Shown one piece after another: positions 54,959 through 64,000 of a stretch of 64,000 nt of DNA. The stretch is from Trichomonas vaginalis G3. Lineage: Eukaryota > Parabasalia > Trichomonadida > Trichomonadidae. Made by a program: the position numbers and the translations under genes. Position 1 is the stretch's first letter. Each line of letters begins with the position of its first letter. The notes below the pieces were generated by a model. That model saw only the letters and a program-made list of their open reading frames with translations, was not told where the DNA came from and searched no databases. The stretch spans positions 25,239,693-25,303,692 of the forward strand of contig NC_067205.1 in the NCBI RefSeq assembly GCF_026262505.1. Reading direction: 5' to 3'.

Positions 54959-57532
54959 TTATATATCTAAAGAAAAGTCATTATCATCAACAAGCTCTTC
55001 AGCTTCAGCAGTTGCTTGGGGTTTTCGCTTGATGAAATGAAGAACAATAACTGCAATTAGAACAGCAATTACAATGAAGCCAACAACTCCTCCTGCTACT
55101 ACCCCTATTAGTGCTCCTTTGGAAAGAGTAGCTGAGTCCGCTGAATCCGACGAAATTGTGTATGATGGAGCATTATCTTCAGCAATTGGAAGTTGACCTG
55201 AACTTTCAATTTTCGGTTCATCAGTGCGCTGTGGTGGAGGATTTTGATTGATAACTGGAGTTTCGCTTGATGTTGTTTCACTTTCTATGGAAGAAGATGA
55301 TGTTGTTTCACTCTCTGTTGATGATGAACTAGATGTTGTTTCACTCTCTGTTGATGATGAACTAGATGTTGTTTCACTCTCTGTTGATGATGAACTAGAT
55401 GTTGTTTCACTCTCTGTTGATGATGAACTAGATGTTGTTTCACTCTCTGTTGATGATGAACTAGATGTTGTTTCACTCTCTGTTGATGATGAACTAGATG
55501 TTGTTTCACTCTCTGTTGATGATGAACTAGATGTTGTTTCACTCTCTGTGGAAGAAGATGATGTTGTTTCACTCTCTGTTGATGATGAACTAGATGTTGT
55601 TTCACTCTCTGTTGATGATGAACTAGATGTTGTTTCACTCTCTGTTGATGATGAACTAGATGTTGTTTCACTCTCTGTGGAAGAAGATGATGTTGTTTCA
55701 CTCTCTGTGGAAGAAGATGATGTTGTTTCACTCTCTGTTGATGATGAACTAGATGTTGTTTCACTCTCTGTTGATGATGAACTAGATGTTGTTTCACTCT
55801 CTGTTGATGATGAACTAGATGTTGTTTCACTCTCTGTGGAAGAAGATGATGTTGTTTCACTCTCTGTTGATGATGAACTAGATGTTGTTTCACTCTCTGT
55901 TGATGATGAACTAGATGTTGTTTCACTCTCTGTGGAAGAAGATGATGTTGTTTCACTCTCTGTGGAAGAAGATGATGTTGTTTCACTCTCTGTTGATGAT
56001 GAACTAGATGTTGTTTCACTCTCTGTTGATGATGAACTAGATGTTGTTTCACTCTCTGTTGATGATGAACTAGATGTTGTTTCACTCTCTGTTGATGATG
56101 AACTAGATGTTGTTTCACTCTCTGTTGATGATGAACTAGATGTTGTTTCACTTTCTGTGGAAGAAGATGATGAAGAAGTTGTTTCACTTTCAGTTGATGA
56201 AGATGAAGAAGTTGTTTCACTTTCTGTGGAAGATGATGAAGAAGATGATTCAGAAGGAGATACAACAATTGGTGGGTTCTCTTCTTCTGAGGGTTCTTCT
56301 GGATTAGGATTAACTGTTTCGTTACATGTTGTTAAGTTGTCAGTTTCGTTGCATGTATGGAGGATTTCTTCAAATGTTGAATTTACAGTTGGTGCAAAAT
56401 CGACATCAGGATCATCATCAATATTTTCTGAAGTGAAATTGCTCACAGGAAGGATATTTTCATCAAATAATGGATCATATGGTATTTTATGAGCGCTATA
56501 ATCGAAATCATCAACCGGGAGAATTTGAAAATCACCAACAAATCCTGCAATTGTAACTGGCTCATCAACACACTTCATCGAAATTGTGAAATTCTTTTCT
56601 TGTATCCATCCCTCTTCTTGAATCAATTTGTCGAATAGATGAGTGTAGCTGAACAATGGTGTCTGATAAAGTGTTGATCCTAAAATCTGAGATTCATCAT
56701 AAGGTGTTATCAGATGGGTATCAACAATGCCATAATTTACGCCATTGATACTAAGCTCGAATTTTCCACCATTTGTAGGAGATTTGTCTCCAACAATTAC
56801 AAATCCTTCTGAATTTGATGACATGTGGGTTTTGATATCAGCTCTGGCTCCATTCTTTAGTTTGAGACCTCTTCCGTTATAATACAAGCCATATTTTGTG
56901 AGTAATGCTTTGTCACAATCATAGCAAGCGACATATGAATGTGTCGCTGGTATTACTTTCTTCTTCTCAAAGCCATTATTTGCTGTGATCTCTCCATAGA
57001 ATATTGCCTCTGTGAATCCATTGAATTCGCAATTGGCGTCTGGTTCAAAGGTGTATGTAAAATATTTTCCACGATAACTTTTGATTTCGCCATTTTCTTC
57101 GTATTTAATCATTAGATTGTTATCGGAGAAATTAAAGTGGCCTAAATCTGCTGTAATCTTTTCATATGAATCAAACATCAAAAAGTAATATTCGTATTCC
57201 AATTTGATCTTGCCAACGAATTCTTTTCCTTTCTTTGAGAAGAACTGAACTGCGTAGCTCTTATATTCTTTAACTGCTTCGAATTTGTAAACATATTTAG
57301 TTGCCTTCTTAACATCAGTTTTCTCTGTCTCATTATATTTAACTTGGTTAAAGAGGAGTTCTGAGAGATTTGCTGTGTTAGTTTCACGAATCCGATTGGC
57401 ATGTGTATGAGATTGTTGATGTACTTTTTGCTTGGGATTAAAAAAGTTACAATCATCAAAAAAAATATTCTTACAATTTAATGAGATTTTTTTAGATTCT
57501 TTCAATTTTTTTGTGAGATGTATTTCAATCAA
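54959..57532 (-). CDS. M60-related surface protein with Ser/Thr/Glu stalk, 5'-truncated
   Basis: The open frame spans 857 codons with no ATG at its beginning; the first in-frame ATG is at 57,178 (residue 119) and an in-frame stop lies upstream at 57,666-57,668. There is no signal peptide in frame. Residues about 55-400 match the C-terminal region of the M60 protein next door (KGKEFVGKIKL against KGKAFVGHLKI; KYGLYYNGRGLKLK against TRYGLYYNGRGLKLK). Residues about 435-760 are a mucin-like TESETTSSSSS repeat. Then come a transmembrane helix (GALIGVVAGGVVGFIVIAVL) and an acidic tail. There is no peptidase domain. It is either a 5'-truncated copy or a gene starting at 57,178; membrane export would need a signal I cannot see. 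Confidence 0.7.
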   Translation of the reverse strand: MIEIHLTKKLKESKKISLNCKNIFFDDCNFFNPKQKVHQQSHTHANRIRETNTANLSELLFNQVKYNETEKTDVKKATKYVYKFEAVKEYKSYAVQFFSKKGKEFVGKIKLEYEYYFLMFDSYEKITADLGHFNFSDNNLMIKYEENGEIKSYRGKYFTYTFEPDANCEFNGFTEAIFYGEITANNGFEKKKVIPATHSYVACYDCDKALLTKYGLYYNGRGLKLKNGARADIKTHMSSNSEGFVIVGDKSPTNGGKFELSINGVNYGIVDTHLITPYDESQILGSTLYQTPLFSYTHLFDKLIQEEGWIQEKNFTISMKCVDEPVTIAGFVGDFQILPVDDFDYSAHKIPYDPLFDENILPVSNFTSENIDDDPDVDFAPTVNSTFEEILHTCNETDNLTTCNETVNPNPEEPSEEENPPIVVSPSESSSSSSSTESETTSSSSSTESETTSSSSSSTESETTSSSSSTESETTSSSSSTESETTSSSSSTESETTSSSSSTESETTSSSSSTESETTSSSSTESETTSSSSTESETTSSSSSTESETTSSSSSTESETTSSSSTESETTSSSSSTESETTSSSSSTESETTSSSSSTESETTSSSSTESETTSSSSTESETTSSSSSTESETTSSSSSTESETTSSSSSTESETTSSSSTESETTSSSSSTESETTSSSSSTESETTSSSSSTESETTSSSSSTESETTSSSSSTESETTSSSSSTESETTSSSSSTESETTSSSSIESETTSSETPVINQNPPPQRTDEPKIESSGQLPIAEDNAPSYTISSDSADSATLSKGALIGVVAGGVVGFIVIAVLIAVIVLHFIKRKPQATAEAEELVDDNDFSLDI
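55300..56230. repeat. Minisatellite coding for TESETTSSSS units
   Basis: Units of about 36 and 33 bases repeat more than 25 times. The core is GATGTTGTTTCACTCTCTGT, followed by either TGATGATGAACTA or GGAAGAAGAT. The two unit types alternate in higher-order blocks. All units are multiples of three, so three frames stay open across the array. Length variation between strains is likely. Confidence 0.95.
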
Positions 57533-58094
57533 TTTTGAGAAGATTAAATAATCAAATCGTGCTGTTTATATTATACAATATTTTTTATCAAATTCTATCC
57601 TTTCTTAAACTTTAAAAAAGTGTTATTCTAATAGTTTTGTGTAAGGCTGTATTTGTTTGACCGAAATTTTTTCAAATGAATATTCAAAAAATAAAATTAA
57701 TCATCCTAGAATTTCGTTGGAAATATTTTAAGGTATTAATATTCTCCTTCTAAAAAATTCTGAGGATAAAAAAAAGAAGAAATGCCACAGAAAATGAGCT
57801 GAAAAATTGTAAATAATCCAATCTCCTATTATGAATTGTGTGAAAATTATATAACTCAGCAAAAATTACGCATGGAACCATTTCAAAAGTCAAATTGGGG
57901 TGAAAGTAATCGTAAACTGAAGATATCAATTCATCAAATTAGCATATCATATCTATAAATCAAAAATATACATGCGATTTGCCATTTAATCATTAAGCTG
58001 TATTTCAGAAGATATCTTTATCCTTTATAGTCAGCTTGGTTTAATATGTTCGACGGTATAAATAGATGTATAAAAGAAATCTTTTACTTGTTCA
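57533..58094. other. Intergenic region between the two M60-family genes
   Basis: AT-rich with no ORF of note. I see no remnant of a peptidase domain that would complete the truncated gene at 54,959-57,532. The downstream end holds the 3' flank of the M60 gene. Confidence 0.6.
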
Positions 58095-61000
58095 TTAAAC
58101 TGCAAGAGCTGCTTCATTATCCAATTCATCTGATAATGTTAGCTTTGGATGTTGTTTCATATAGAAAATAACTCCAACAACAACCAAAGCTACAACAACT
58201 AAAGCTGCGACAATACCACCTGCAATTGCTGGTACCTTATTATCGGATTTTGCAATTTGATTATCCTTTCCATTAATTGTTTGAGATGGAGAATATCCGG
58301 ATTCATTTGGAGCGTTATCTGGTTGCGATGGCTTAGTCTTTGGTTCTTTTGTTGCGGGTCCTTCTTCGACGAAAACTGGTTCTCCATAACTTGATTCGTT
58401 ATAGTTGTTGGTATCTTCGTTATCATCAGAACGTAAATCTCCTTCCTCGAGCATTGAATTTTCAGTTGATTTATCATATTGGATTTTATTCTTTTGATAA
58501 TCAAATCCATCAACTGGTTTGACAGTGTAATTACCAATCAAGCCTGCAATGCCGACAGTTCCGGCCGTGCATCTCAACGACACAGTGATATCCTTTGGTG
58601 CTGTCGTTGCTTCATTTCTTGGATTTCTTAAGATGGAATATCCGACTAAAGGAAGTTGATATGCTTTAGAGCCAGACAATTTATTGAATTCGGCAGGATA
58701 CATGTGCTGTGTGTTAACTGTTCCGTAGTATTCCTCATCGATGTAAACATCGAATTTGCCCTCGTTATAAGGATCTTTATCGCCAACAATACCAAGTGTG
58801 TTTGAGCCTTGTTGGAATTGACCGAGTTTAATATCAACTCTGCCGTCTTTTTTAAGTTTAAGGCCTCTTCCATTGTAATACAAGCCATATCTTGTGAGAA
58901 TGACACTTCCATTTTGCTTTGCGAATAATGTATGGGTTGCTGGAATAATCTTTCTCTGGTTCTTGTAGAAGAATTCTCCATAAAATGTGAATTCAGAAAT
59001 GCCTTGGAAATTGTTATCTTTGTTAGGTTTCATAGCGATTGATATCTTCTTGATTGGTTTTGGATTGATCTTCTTGGAACTATCTCTGTATGCAAAGAAG
59101 TTTTGTGAATTGAAGTTTACATTTCCATTTTGCATTGTAGTGTTGGTTCCACTCTCATCAATGGATGTGATCTTCAAATGCCCAACAAATGCTTTACCTT
59201 TGTTAGTAAAGAAATGTATACCGGAGCATCTTGTTTCGTTCTTGAGTTCAATTTCATAATAGAATGTTTGGCCTGTGCCATTTTTAACAATATTTGTTTC
59301 TCCCTTATCATCAGTCAAGCCATCGAAAAGGAAGTCATTCAAATCAATTGAAGAATTGTGTAATGTTGGGTGGCTTACAACAGTTACATAACCTTTTGGC
59401 ATTATTGCGAAGTCAGATCCGATATAGTTATCTTGGTAAGGATTATCTCTGAACTTAGGGATAAATGGATGATGATCTGGCTCACTCAATGATTCTGCAT
59501 TATACTGTCTGACTCTGTTTGGTTGAATATTGTATTTGGTTGTATCATTTTTAATCATGTAAAAGCCATTAGCTTTTCCTCCTCCAGCAGCATTCTTGAG
59601 GAATAATCTCCAATAATATTTCTTGTCCTTTTCCAAGTTAATATATTTAGTGTTCTGGCTTGGATTAGCTGTACCACTATATCCTGTCAAATTGACAATT
59701 AAATGTTCTTTATCTTCTTCTAAATCTCCTGTTAATGAATTTTCTGACATCCAAAGCAAAATATCCTCATCATGTTCGAAGATGAATTTAGTCTCGCCAG
59801 ACTTATCAGGGAAGTAAGTTCCTTCTGATAATGCGACCCATGGAACCTGATTTTGGTGACCACTATATAATGGAACGCCAATTCTCATTTCATGGATCAT
59901 TGAATGGCCGCTTTTTTCTCTGTTTGCCATAAATTCATTGTATGCAGATATCATATCAGAATTTGAAGCGAGTTTGTAGAATGTTGTTGTCAAGCCCTTT
60001 GGATATTGTTTGACTGAGATAACAACAGTAGTTATGTCATTGTTTACGTTATCTTTATACTCAACGTATATCTTGCTTAACTCTTTTCTATCGCCAGGAA
60101 CAAATTTGTATCTGGCACCGGAGATTTGAGTTAATGTGCCCTTTGTAGCTCTGCATGACTTGAATGAGAATGTGTGCATTCCATTCTTTGATCTCATATA
60201 CTTTTGGAAGTCAAAGTAGTATGGTGCGCCTGCTGCAATTCTGAATGGTTTTGCAGTCTCAAACTCATATCCGTCAAGAACGTATCCTGTTCCATATATT
60301 GTCGCCAATGGATGGAACTCCTTAATCTTGTTTTCTCTTCTCATTTGGTCAAGTGTTTGGTTGCAAAATTCTGAGACCATTGTTTGCATATTAACGAAAC
60401 TGAATCTTGAGAAGTAGGCTCTCATATCACGTTTGAATACTTTGGCGCATGTTAATAAGAATTCAGAAACATATCCGCCAACTTCATTACGTTTGTAATG
60501 TTTTTGAGTAATGTGTTCCTTAAGGCACTTTCTTTGGAGTTCGGAGCCAAAGTAATAGACATTATTACCATAGAAGCTAAGCAAATCGCCGTTATTAATA
60601 GTATTGTACTGATATGACATTCTATTCCAGCCATCTTTGTTGCCAACGTAGTCTCCGTTGAAGTTTACTTGTCTGGTTGAGTCAATCTCGCAAATAAGTA
60701 CCATATCAATGAGGTTTAATACATTGTTGGTAACTTCGCCAGGATTTGCAAATCCCCATCCACTCTGGAAGTGGTGATGGTATTCGTGTAAAAGTCCCCA
60801 GCATCCCCATTTAGCACTGTCATAGTTCACTATGCCACCAGCCCAGCTTGGAGGTGCTTGAATGAAATTACCTCCGACAAAAGCGACAGCAGCACCAGCA
60901 GGGACATAAGAATCGAAGTTGTAAAACAATGGTCTAATGACGTTGCCATCTCTTCTATTAACACTTGTGACTTCATTTACGTCATAGGAATTCCATGAGA

Positions 61001-61838
61001 CAGTTTGCCAGAATCTCATGCCATCGTTGACACATACAGCTCCTCTTATATTATGTGTTGGCATCCGTGCAAGAAATGTGCCTGTATCAAATGTTGTCAA
61101 TGGAGCAGCAAGTTTGCGAAGATCAGTTTCCCACTCTTCATCTGTGTTAACGCCATATATGAAATGTGGCATTCTAATACCGCCAGAGATATTGACTTCA
61201 AAACCTAATGGAAATTCATCTTGATATGTGACTAGATCAAGATTACCGCCATATGGCCATGCAAACTCTGTATGTTGGGAATTTAATGTGAACCTACATT
61301 TAAGTCTGCCAAGACGAGTATTATAATTATTTTGATCATGTGTATGATGATTAAATTGAACTACAATGCGTTTGATAGTGTTTCCTGGTATGTCGATTGA
61401 AATAACTTCTCCAGGTGGTACATAAATGCCTGTAGGATGATAACCCATGCGTTTATTGTTAATTAGAAATCTGTATTTGTGTCTAGTGGCATTATTAATC
61501 CATGTTTCATTACCGTTGAATTGTTTAATGCCAGCAGGATGTCGGTAAGCCTTTGATTGTTCTAATTTGTTATATCCTTTGCAAAAATTATTAAAAATTT
61601 TTTGAGTTTCGTTGCGAAGCTTTTCAATATCTGCAGTTCTTTTATGACCTGGCCATGGATACTGATTATCTTCAATTGGATCTGTATACTTTGCCTCTCT
61701 GATATGAGGAGGATTTGGTTTTTCAATTTCCTCAAGGGGTTGAAGTGAATCTGGGTCTCTTATCATTACTGAATCTGTGCCATGATGGCCAAATACAGAC
61801 TTTGAATAGGACTGTCCCAAAGCTAATAGGAGAAACAT
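58095..61838 (-). CDS. M60-like (enhancin-type) surface metallopeptidase
   Basis: The ORF has 1,247 residues and is intact and intronless. The start MFLLLALGQSYSKS looks like a short signal peptide. The M60 domain spans about 160-540: an N-terminal beta part (VISIDIPGNTIKRIVVQFNH), then the gluzincin zinc site LLHEYHHHFQSGWGF (HExxH near residue 352) with NPGEVTNNVLN supplying a downstream Glu. After it comes a region with glycan-binding-type beta domains, including TRYGLYYNGRGLKLK near 1,000. A transmembrane helix (IAGGIVAALVVVALVVVG) and an acidic cytoplasmic tail close it. M60 peptidases cleave mucin-type glycoproteins, so a role at the host mucosal surface is likely. An Inr-like TCATTTTT stands at 61,851-61,858. 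Confidence 0.88.
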   Translation of the reverse strand: MFLLLALGQSYSKSVFGHHGTDSVMIRDPDSLQPLEEIEKPNPPHIREAKYTDPIEDNQYPWPGHKRTADIEKLRNETQKIFNNFCKGYNKLEQSKAYRHPAGIKQFNGNETWINNATRHKYRFLINNKRMGYHPTGIYVPPGEVISIDIPGNTIKRIVVQFNHHTHDQNNYNTRLGRLKCRFTLNSQHTEFAWPYGGNLDLVTYQDEFPLGFEVNISGGIRMPHFIYGVNTDEEWETDLRKLAAPLTTFDTGTFLARMPTHNIRGAVCVNDGMRFWQTVSWNSYDVNEVTSVNRRDGNVIRPLFYNFDSYVPAGAAVAFVGGNFIQAPPSWAGGIVNYDSAKWGCWGLLHEYHHHFQSGWGFANPGEVTNNVLNLIDMVLICEIDSTRQVNFNGDYVGNKDGWNRMSYQYNTINNGDLLSFYGNNVYYFGSELQRKCLKEHITQKHYKRNEVGGYVSEFLLTCAKVFKRDMRAYFSRFSFVNMQTMVSEFCNQTLDQMRRENKIKEFHPLATIYGTGYVLDGYEFETAKPFRIAAGAPYYFDFQKYMRSKNGMHTFSFKSCRATKGTLTQISGARYKFVPGDRKELSKIYVEYKDNVNNDITTVVISVKQYPKGLTTTFYKLASNSDMISAYNEFMANREKSGHSMIHEMRIGVPLYSGHQNQVPWVALSEGTYFPDKSGETKFIFEHDEDILLWMSENSLTGDLEEDKEHLIVNLTGYSGTANPSQNTKYINLEKDKKYYWRLFLKNAAGGGKANGFYMIKNDTTKYNIQPNRVRQYNAESLSEPDHHPFIPKFRDNPYQDNYIGSDFAIMPKGYVTVVSHPTLHNSSIDLNDFLFDGLTDDKGETNIVKNGTGQTFYYEIELKNETRCSGIHFFTNKGKAFVGHLKITSIDESGTNTTMQNGNVNFNSQNFFAYRDSSKKINPKPIKKISIAMKPNKDNNFQGISEFTFYGEFFYKNQRKIIPATHTLFAKQNGSVILTRYGLYYNGRGLKLKKDGRVDIKLGQFQQGSNTLGIVGDKDPYNEGKFDVYIDEEYYGTVNTQHMYPAEFNKLSGSKAYQLPLVGYSILRNPRNEATTAPKDITVSLRCTAGTVGIAGLIGNYTVKPVDGFDYQKNKIQYDKSTENSMLEEGDLRSDDNEDTNNYNESSYGEPVFVEEGPATKEPKTKPSQPDNAPNESGYSPSQTINGKDNQIAKSDNKVPAIAGGIVAALVVVALVVVGVIFYMKQHPKLTLSDELDNEAALAV

Positions 61839-61850
61839 TTATTCAAAATA

Positions 61851-61858
61851 AAAAATGA
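61851..61858 (-). promoter_or_regulatory. Initiator-like element of the M60 gene
   Basis: TCATTTTT on the minus strand, 12 bases upstream of the ATG at 61,838. It fits the trichomonad Inr consensus (TCAYTW) and the usual very short 5' leaders. Confidence 0.6.
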
Positions 61859-64000
61859 AAAATAATCCATTTAAAATTTCTGATAAAAATGAAAAATTTG
61901 TAAATATATAGAGTGTGAATTATGGCAAAGAATTTGAGTTTTTGCTATTTTATTTTTTGAATGGAAAATCGATTTTGAATTTGATTGAAAATAAAAAATG
62001 AATAAGAAATATTCTTCACATATGATTTCTTAAGGGTGCACCCGTATGTACGTTTATTTGAGAGGAGGAGGATTACCCTCTCAATTTTGAGGGATTCGTT
62101 AGTTTATTTTCTCGATGAATATGCAATAAAATTTGATTTTTACCTTATCAATATACTTCATATAATATACATATGGTTGTTAAAAATATCAAAAATTAGC
62201 GTTTTGAAGACACCATGGTGTCTTATAATTTTCCCTTCCTTATTGGCGTGTAGAAATAAATGCGCCAATAGATTGAAGAAGCAGAATTGTTTTTCTCTTA
62301 ATGAACTTTAATCCTTTTGATATAAGAATATTAAAAACATTAATATAATTTCGATTTCGGAAATTAAATTTCCAAATTTTTTGTCGATTTCGGAAATAAC
62401 AGGATCCCGCATCCAACACGCAACAACAAAACACAAAACGCACTTTTTGGTTCTTTCATCGTTTTAATTGTAATTTATGTAATACATGATTTGGATAAAT
62501 TTTACAAAAATAGAACCTATATTATATTCTTTTCAAAAATTCTTGCAAATCATCAAAATAATTGTATTTTAAAAAACGATCAAATTATCCTTTCATTATT
62601 TTAAACTTAAATTAGTTTTTATGATTGACTAAAGCAATCATATTTATTCATCATTAAATAAACAAAAAAATAATATTTGAGAGTTATTTCAAAAAAAACA
62701 CATTGAATTTATTAATTTGTCTCAATTTCAGTATTATAAATTTTTATAATTTCAATATTTTGAAATACACTTTTTAATATTTCAATATTTATGATATTTC
62801 AATGTATTAAGTGGTCTCAAATTGAGCTTCTCAAATATAAGTTGGCCTATTCAAATAATAAAATTAAATAATATTTAAAATAATAAATAAAAGTGATTGA
62901 GGTCATAGCAAAACGGCTGTTTCAGTTATTAATTCTTAAAAATAAAAAGGGTAAAAACTAAATAAAATGGGTAAAATTCAATAGTGTCTGTGTTATCGTT
63001 CAATTTGAAGGTGTCTTTTGAAACCGCAAGACACATTGAATTTTTGAATAGTATATTATGGTTTGACAGACACCAATGAAAAAAATAAAATGATATTTAT
63101 TTTAAATATATAAGATCCTTATATAAAATATAAATATTTTATCGTTTTCTTTTCTTGTTTTAGAAATGTTTTTTATTGAAAAATCAATAAAACTAACTCC
63201 AAAATAAAATTTTTGATTTAAAGACATTATGATGACACCAGGCAAATCTTCCAAGACACCTATCGTCGGGAATCTAACAACCCTAAATATACACATGTTC
63301 ATGTAAAAACTTTTTTCCAAAATCCTCAGGAATTAAGGGATTTTTAAATTTTAAGAATTTTTTTCGAATTTTTTCGAAAAAAAAATATTTTCAGAACAGC
63401 CTTAACGGCTAAGATTTAGGAACAATGTTAAGTATCAAAAAGAAAGGAGGTCTGATATAGACAACATATATCGTTGAAGGTTGAAAAAATCTCTAATATT
63501 TGAGCCCAAAATTTCAAATTTTAATTTTTTGAAAAAAGAGGCCACCCGTGTGTACGTTTATTTGAGAGGAGGAGTATTATATTTTTGAAAGGGTGAAACA
63601 TTATGAATATGTTAATTATATAATAATATGTATTATTATAAAAAAGAAAAAATAAAGCATGTTAAAATTTTTCTTTCTTGATTTTTTACAAAATCTACTT
63701 AGAATTATGCAAAATATGACTAAATAATTATAAATTTCAAGTTAAATTTTAATTTTGATAAATAATTTAAATTTCAAAATATCAAGTTCAGTTCGACTAT
63801 GTATGTAGTAATTCCTCAATAAAGTGCCAAAACCCTATTAAAATATATGAACATTTTCAACATTTTAATGTTTTTATTTAAAAATTTGTTGGAATATGAG
63901 CTTCAAACAATTATTATGTAAATAAAAATAATTAAATATATGTATTTATTCGTATTACAACCGTAGTAAGTCGATTCTTCCTTTCTTCTACTGAGGTTTG
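61859..64000. other. AT-rich intergenic host DNA with a 32-base direct repeat
   Basis: No gene is supported; ORFs at 62,036, 62,240 and 63,102 are short, low-complexity and unlike any family. A 32-base direct repeat, CACCCGT(A/G)TGTACG followed by TTTATTTGAGAGGAGGAG, stands at 62,039-62,070 and 63,543-63,574. Palindromes: AAGACACCATGGTGTCTT (62,207-62,224) and a TATTGGCG...CGCCAATA hairpin (about 62,239-62,268). GTGTCTT/AAGACAC can pair again near 63,012-63,036. These may be traces of an old element. Confidence 0.6.

Noticed and set aside
55248-56492. 414-codon plus-strand ORF (VVSLSVDDELD repeats) and a 327-codon minus-strand ORF in another frame
   Set aside because: They are shadows of the minisatellite: units are multiples of three, so several frames stay open. 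The real protein is the minus-strand TESETTSSSS stalk, which has conserved domains on both sides.
62036-62443. Short ORFs at 62,036-62,311, 62,240-62,443 and 63,102-63,320
   Set aside because: No domain, no conserved leader, and biased composition of AT-rich intergenic DNA.
1-64000. tRNA, rRNA or other structured RNA genes
   Set aside because: I looked for tRNA-like and rRNA-like conserved blocks on both strands and found none.

Overview
The window looks like Trichomonas vaginalis nuclear DNA or that of a very close trichomonad. About 53 kb is made of giant Maverick/Polinton DNA elements. The remaining 11 kb is AT-rich host DNA carrying typical trichomonad families: an M60-like (enhancin-type) surface metallopeptidase, a related stalked surface protein and an ankyrin-repeat protein. 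The two complete host ORFs, an M60 gene and an ankyrin gene, run without introns and have an Inr-like TCAT element just upstream of the ATG. The species call is an inference from gene content.

Layout. (1) 1-28,186 is one Polinton-type element whose left end lies outside the window. It is a composite. Block A (1 to about 8,861) carries integrase, a collagen-like fibre, a penton-like protein, a packaging ATPase, a jelly-roll-like protein and a pVI-like protein. Block B (about 8,862-28,186) carries family-B DNA polymerase, KilA-N and GIY-YIG genes, a second packaging ATPase, an SF3 helicase, a second penton-like protein, the major capsid protein and a large Gln/Pro-rich protein. (2) 28,187-28,756 is a 570-base spacer. 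(3) 28,757-52,992 is a second Polinton bounded by terminal inverted repeats of about 48 bases. Its first 19 kb is a nearly identical, inverted copy of block B. Its last 5 kb has its own pVI-like gene, integrase, fibre, jelly-roll-like gene, a second small amphipathic protein and a Dam-like adenine methyltransferase. (4) 52,993-64,000 is host DNA: the 3' end of a broken surface-protein gene beside the insertion, an ankyrin gene, a 5'-truncated Ser/Thr/Glu-stalk protein, the M60 peptidase, and about 2 kb with no gene.

In the elements the genes form a virus-like set: DNA replication (protein-primed-type polymerase, helicase, a candidate ssDNA-binding protein), integration (retrovirus-type integrase), particle formation (major capsid, penton-like, packaging ATPase, pVI-like, fibre) and an accessory zone of KilA-N/GIY-YIG genes. 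Both elements are fossils with many broken genes beside others that look whole. The near-identity of the shared arms suggests a young age.

The most unusual signal is a set of GC-rich palindromes inside the KilA-N genes, in the spacers around them and in the terminal repeats. Their two arms change together between copies while the centre and flanks stay fixed. Short pieces of the KilA-N genes that contain these palindromes are scattered through the neighbouring non-coding DNA. Other signals are a shared leader upstream of four accessory genes, repeated GATC-centred palindromes in elements of which one encodes a Dam-like methylase, and the sharp A/B junction.
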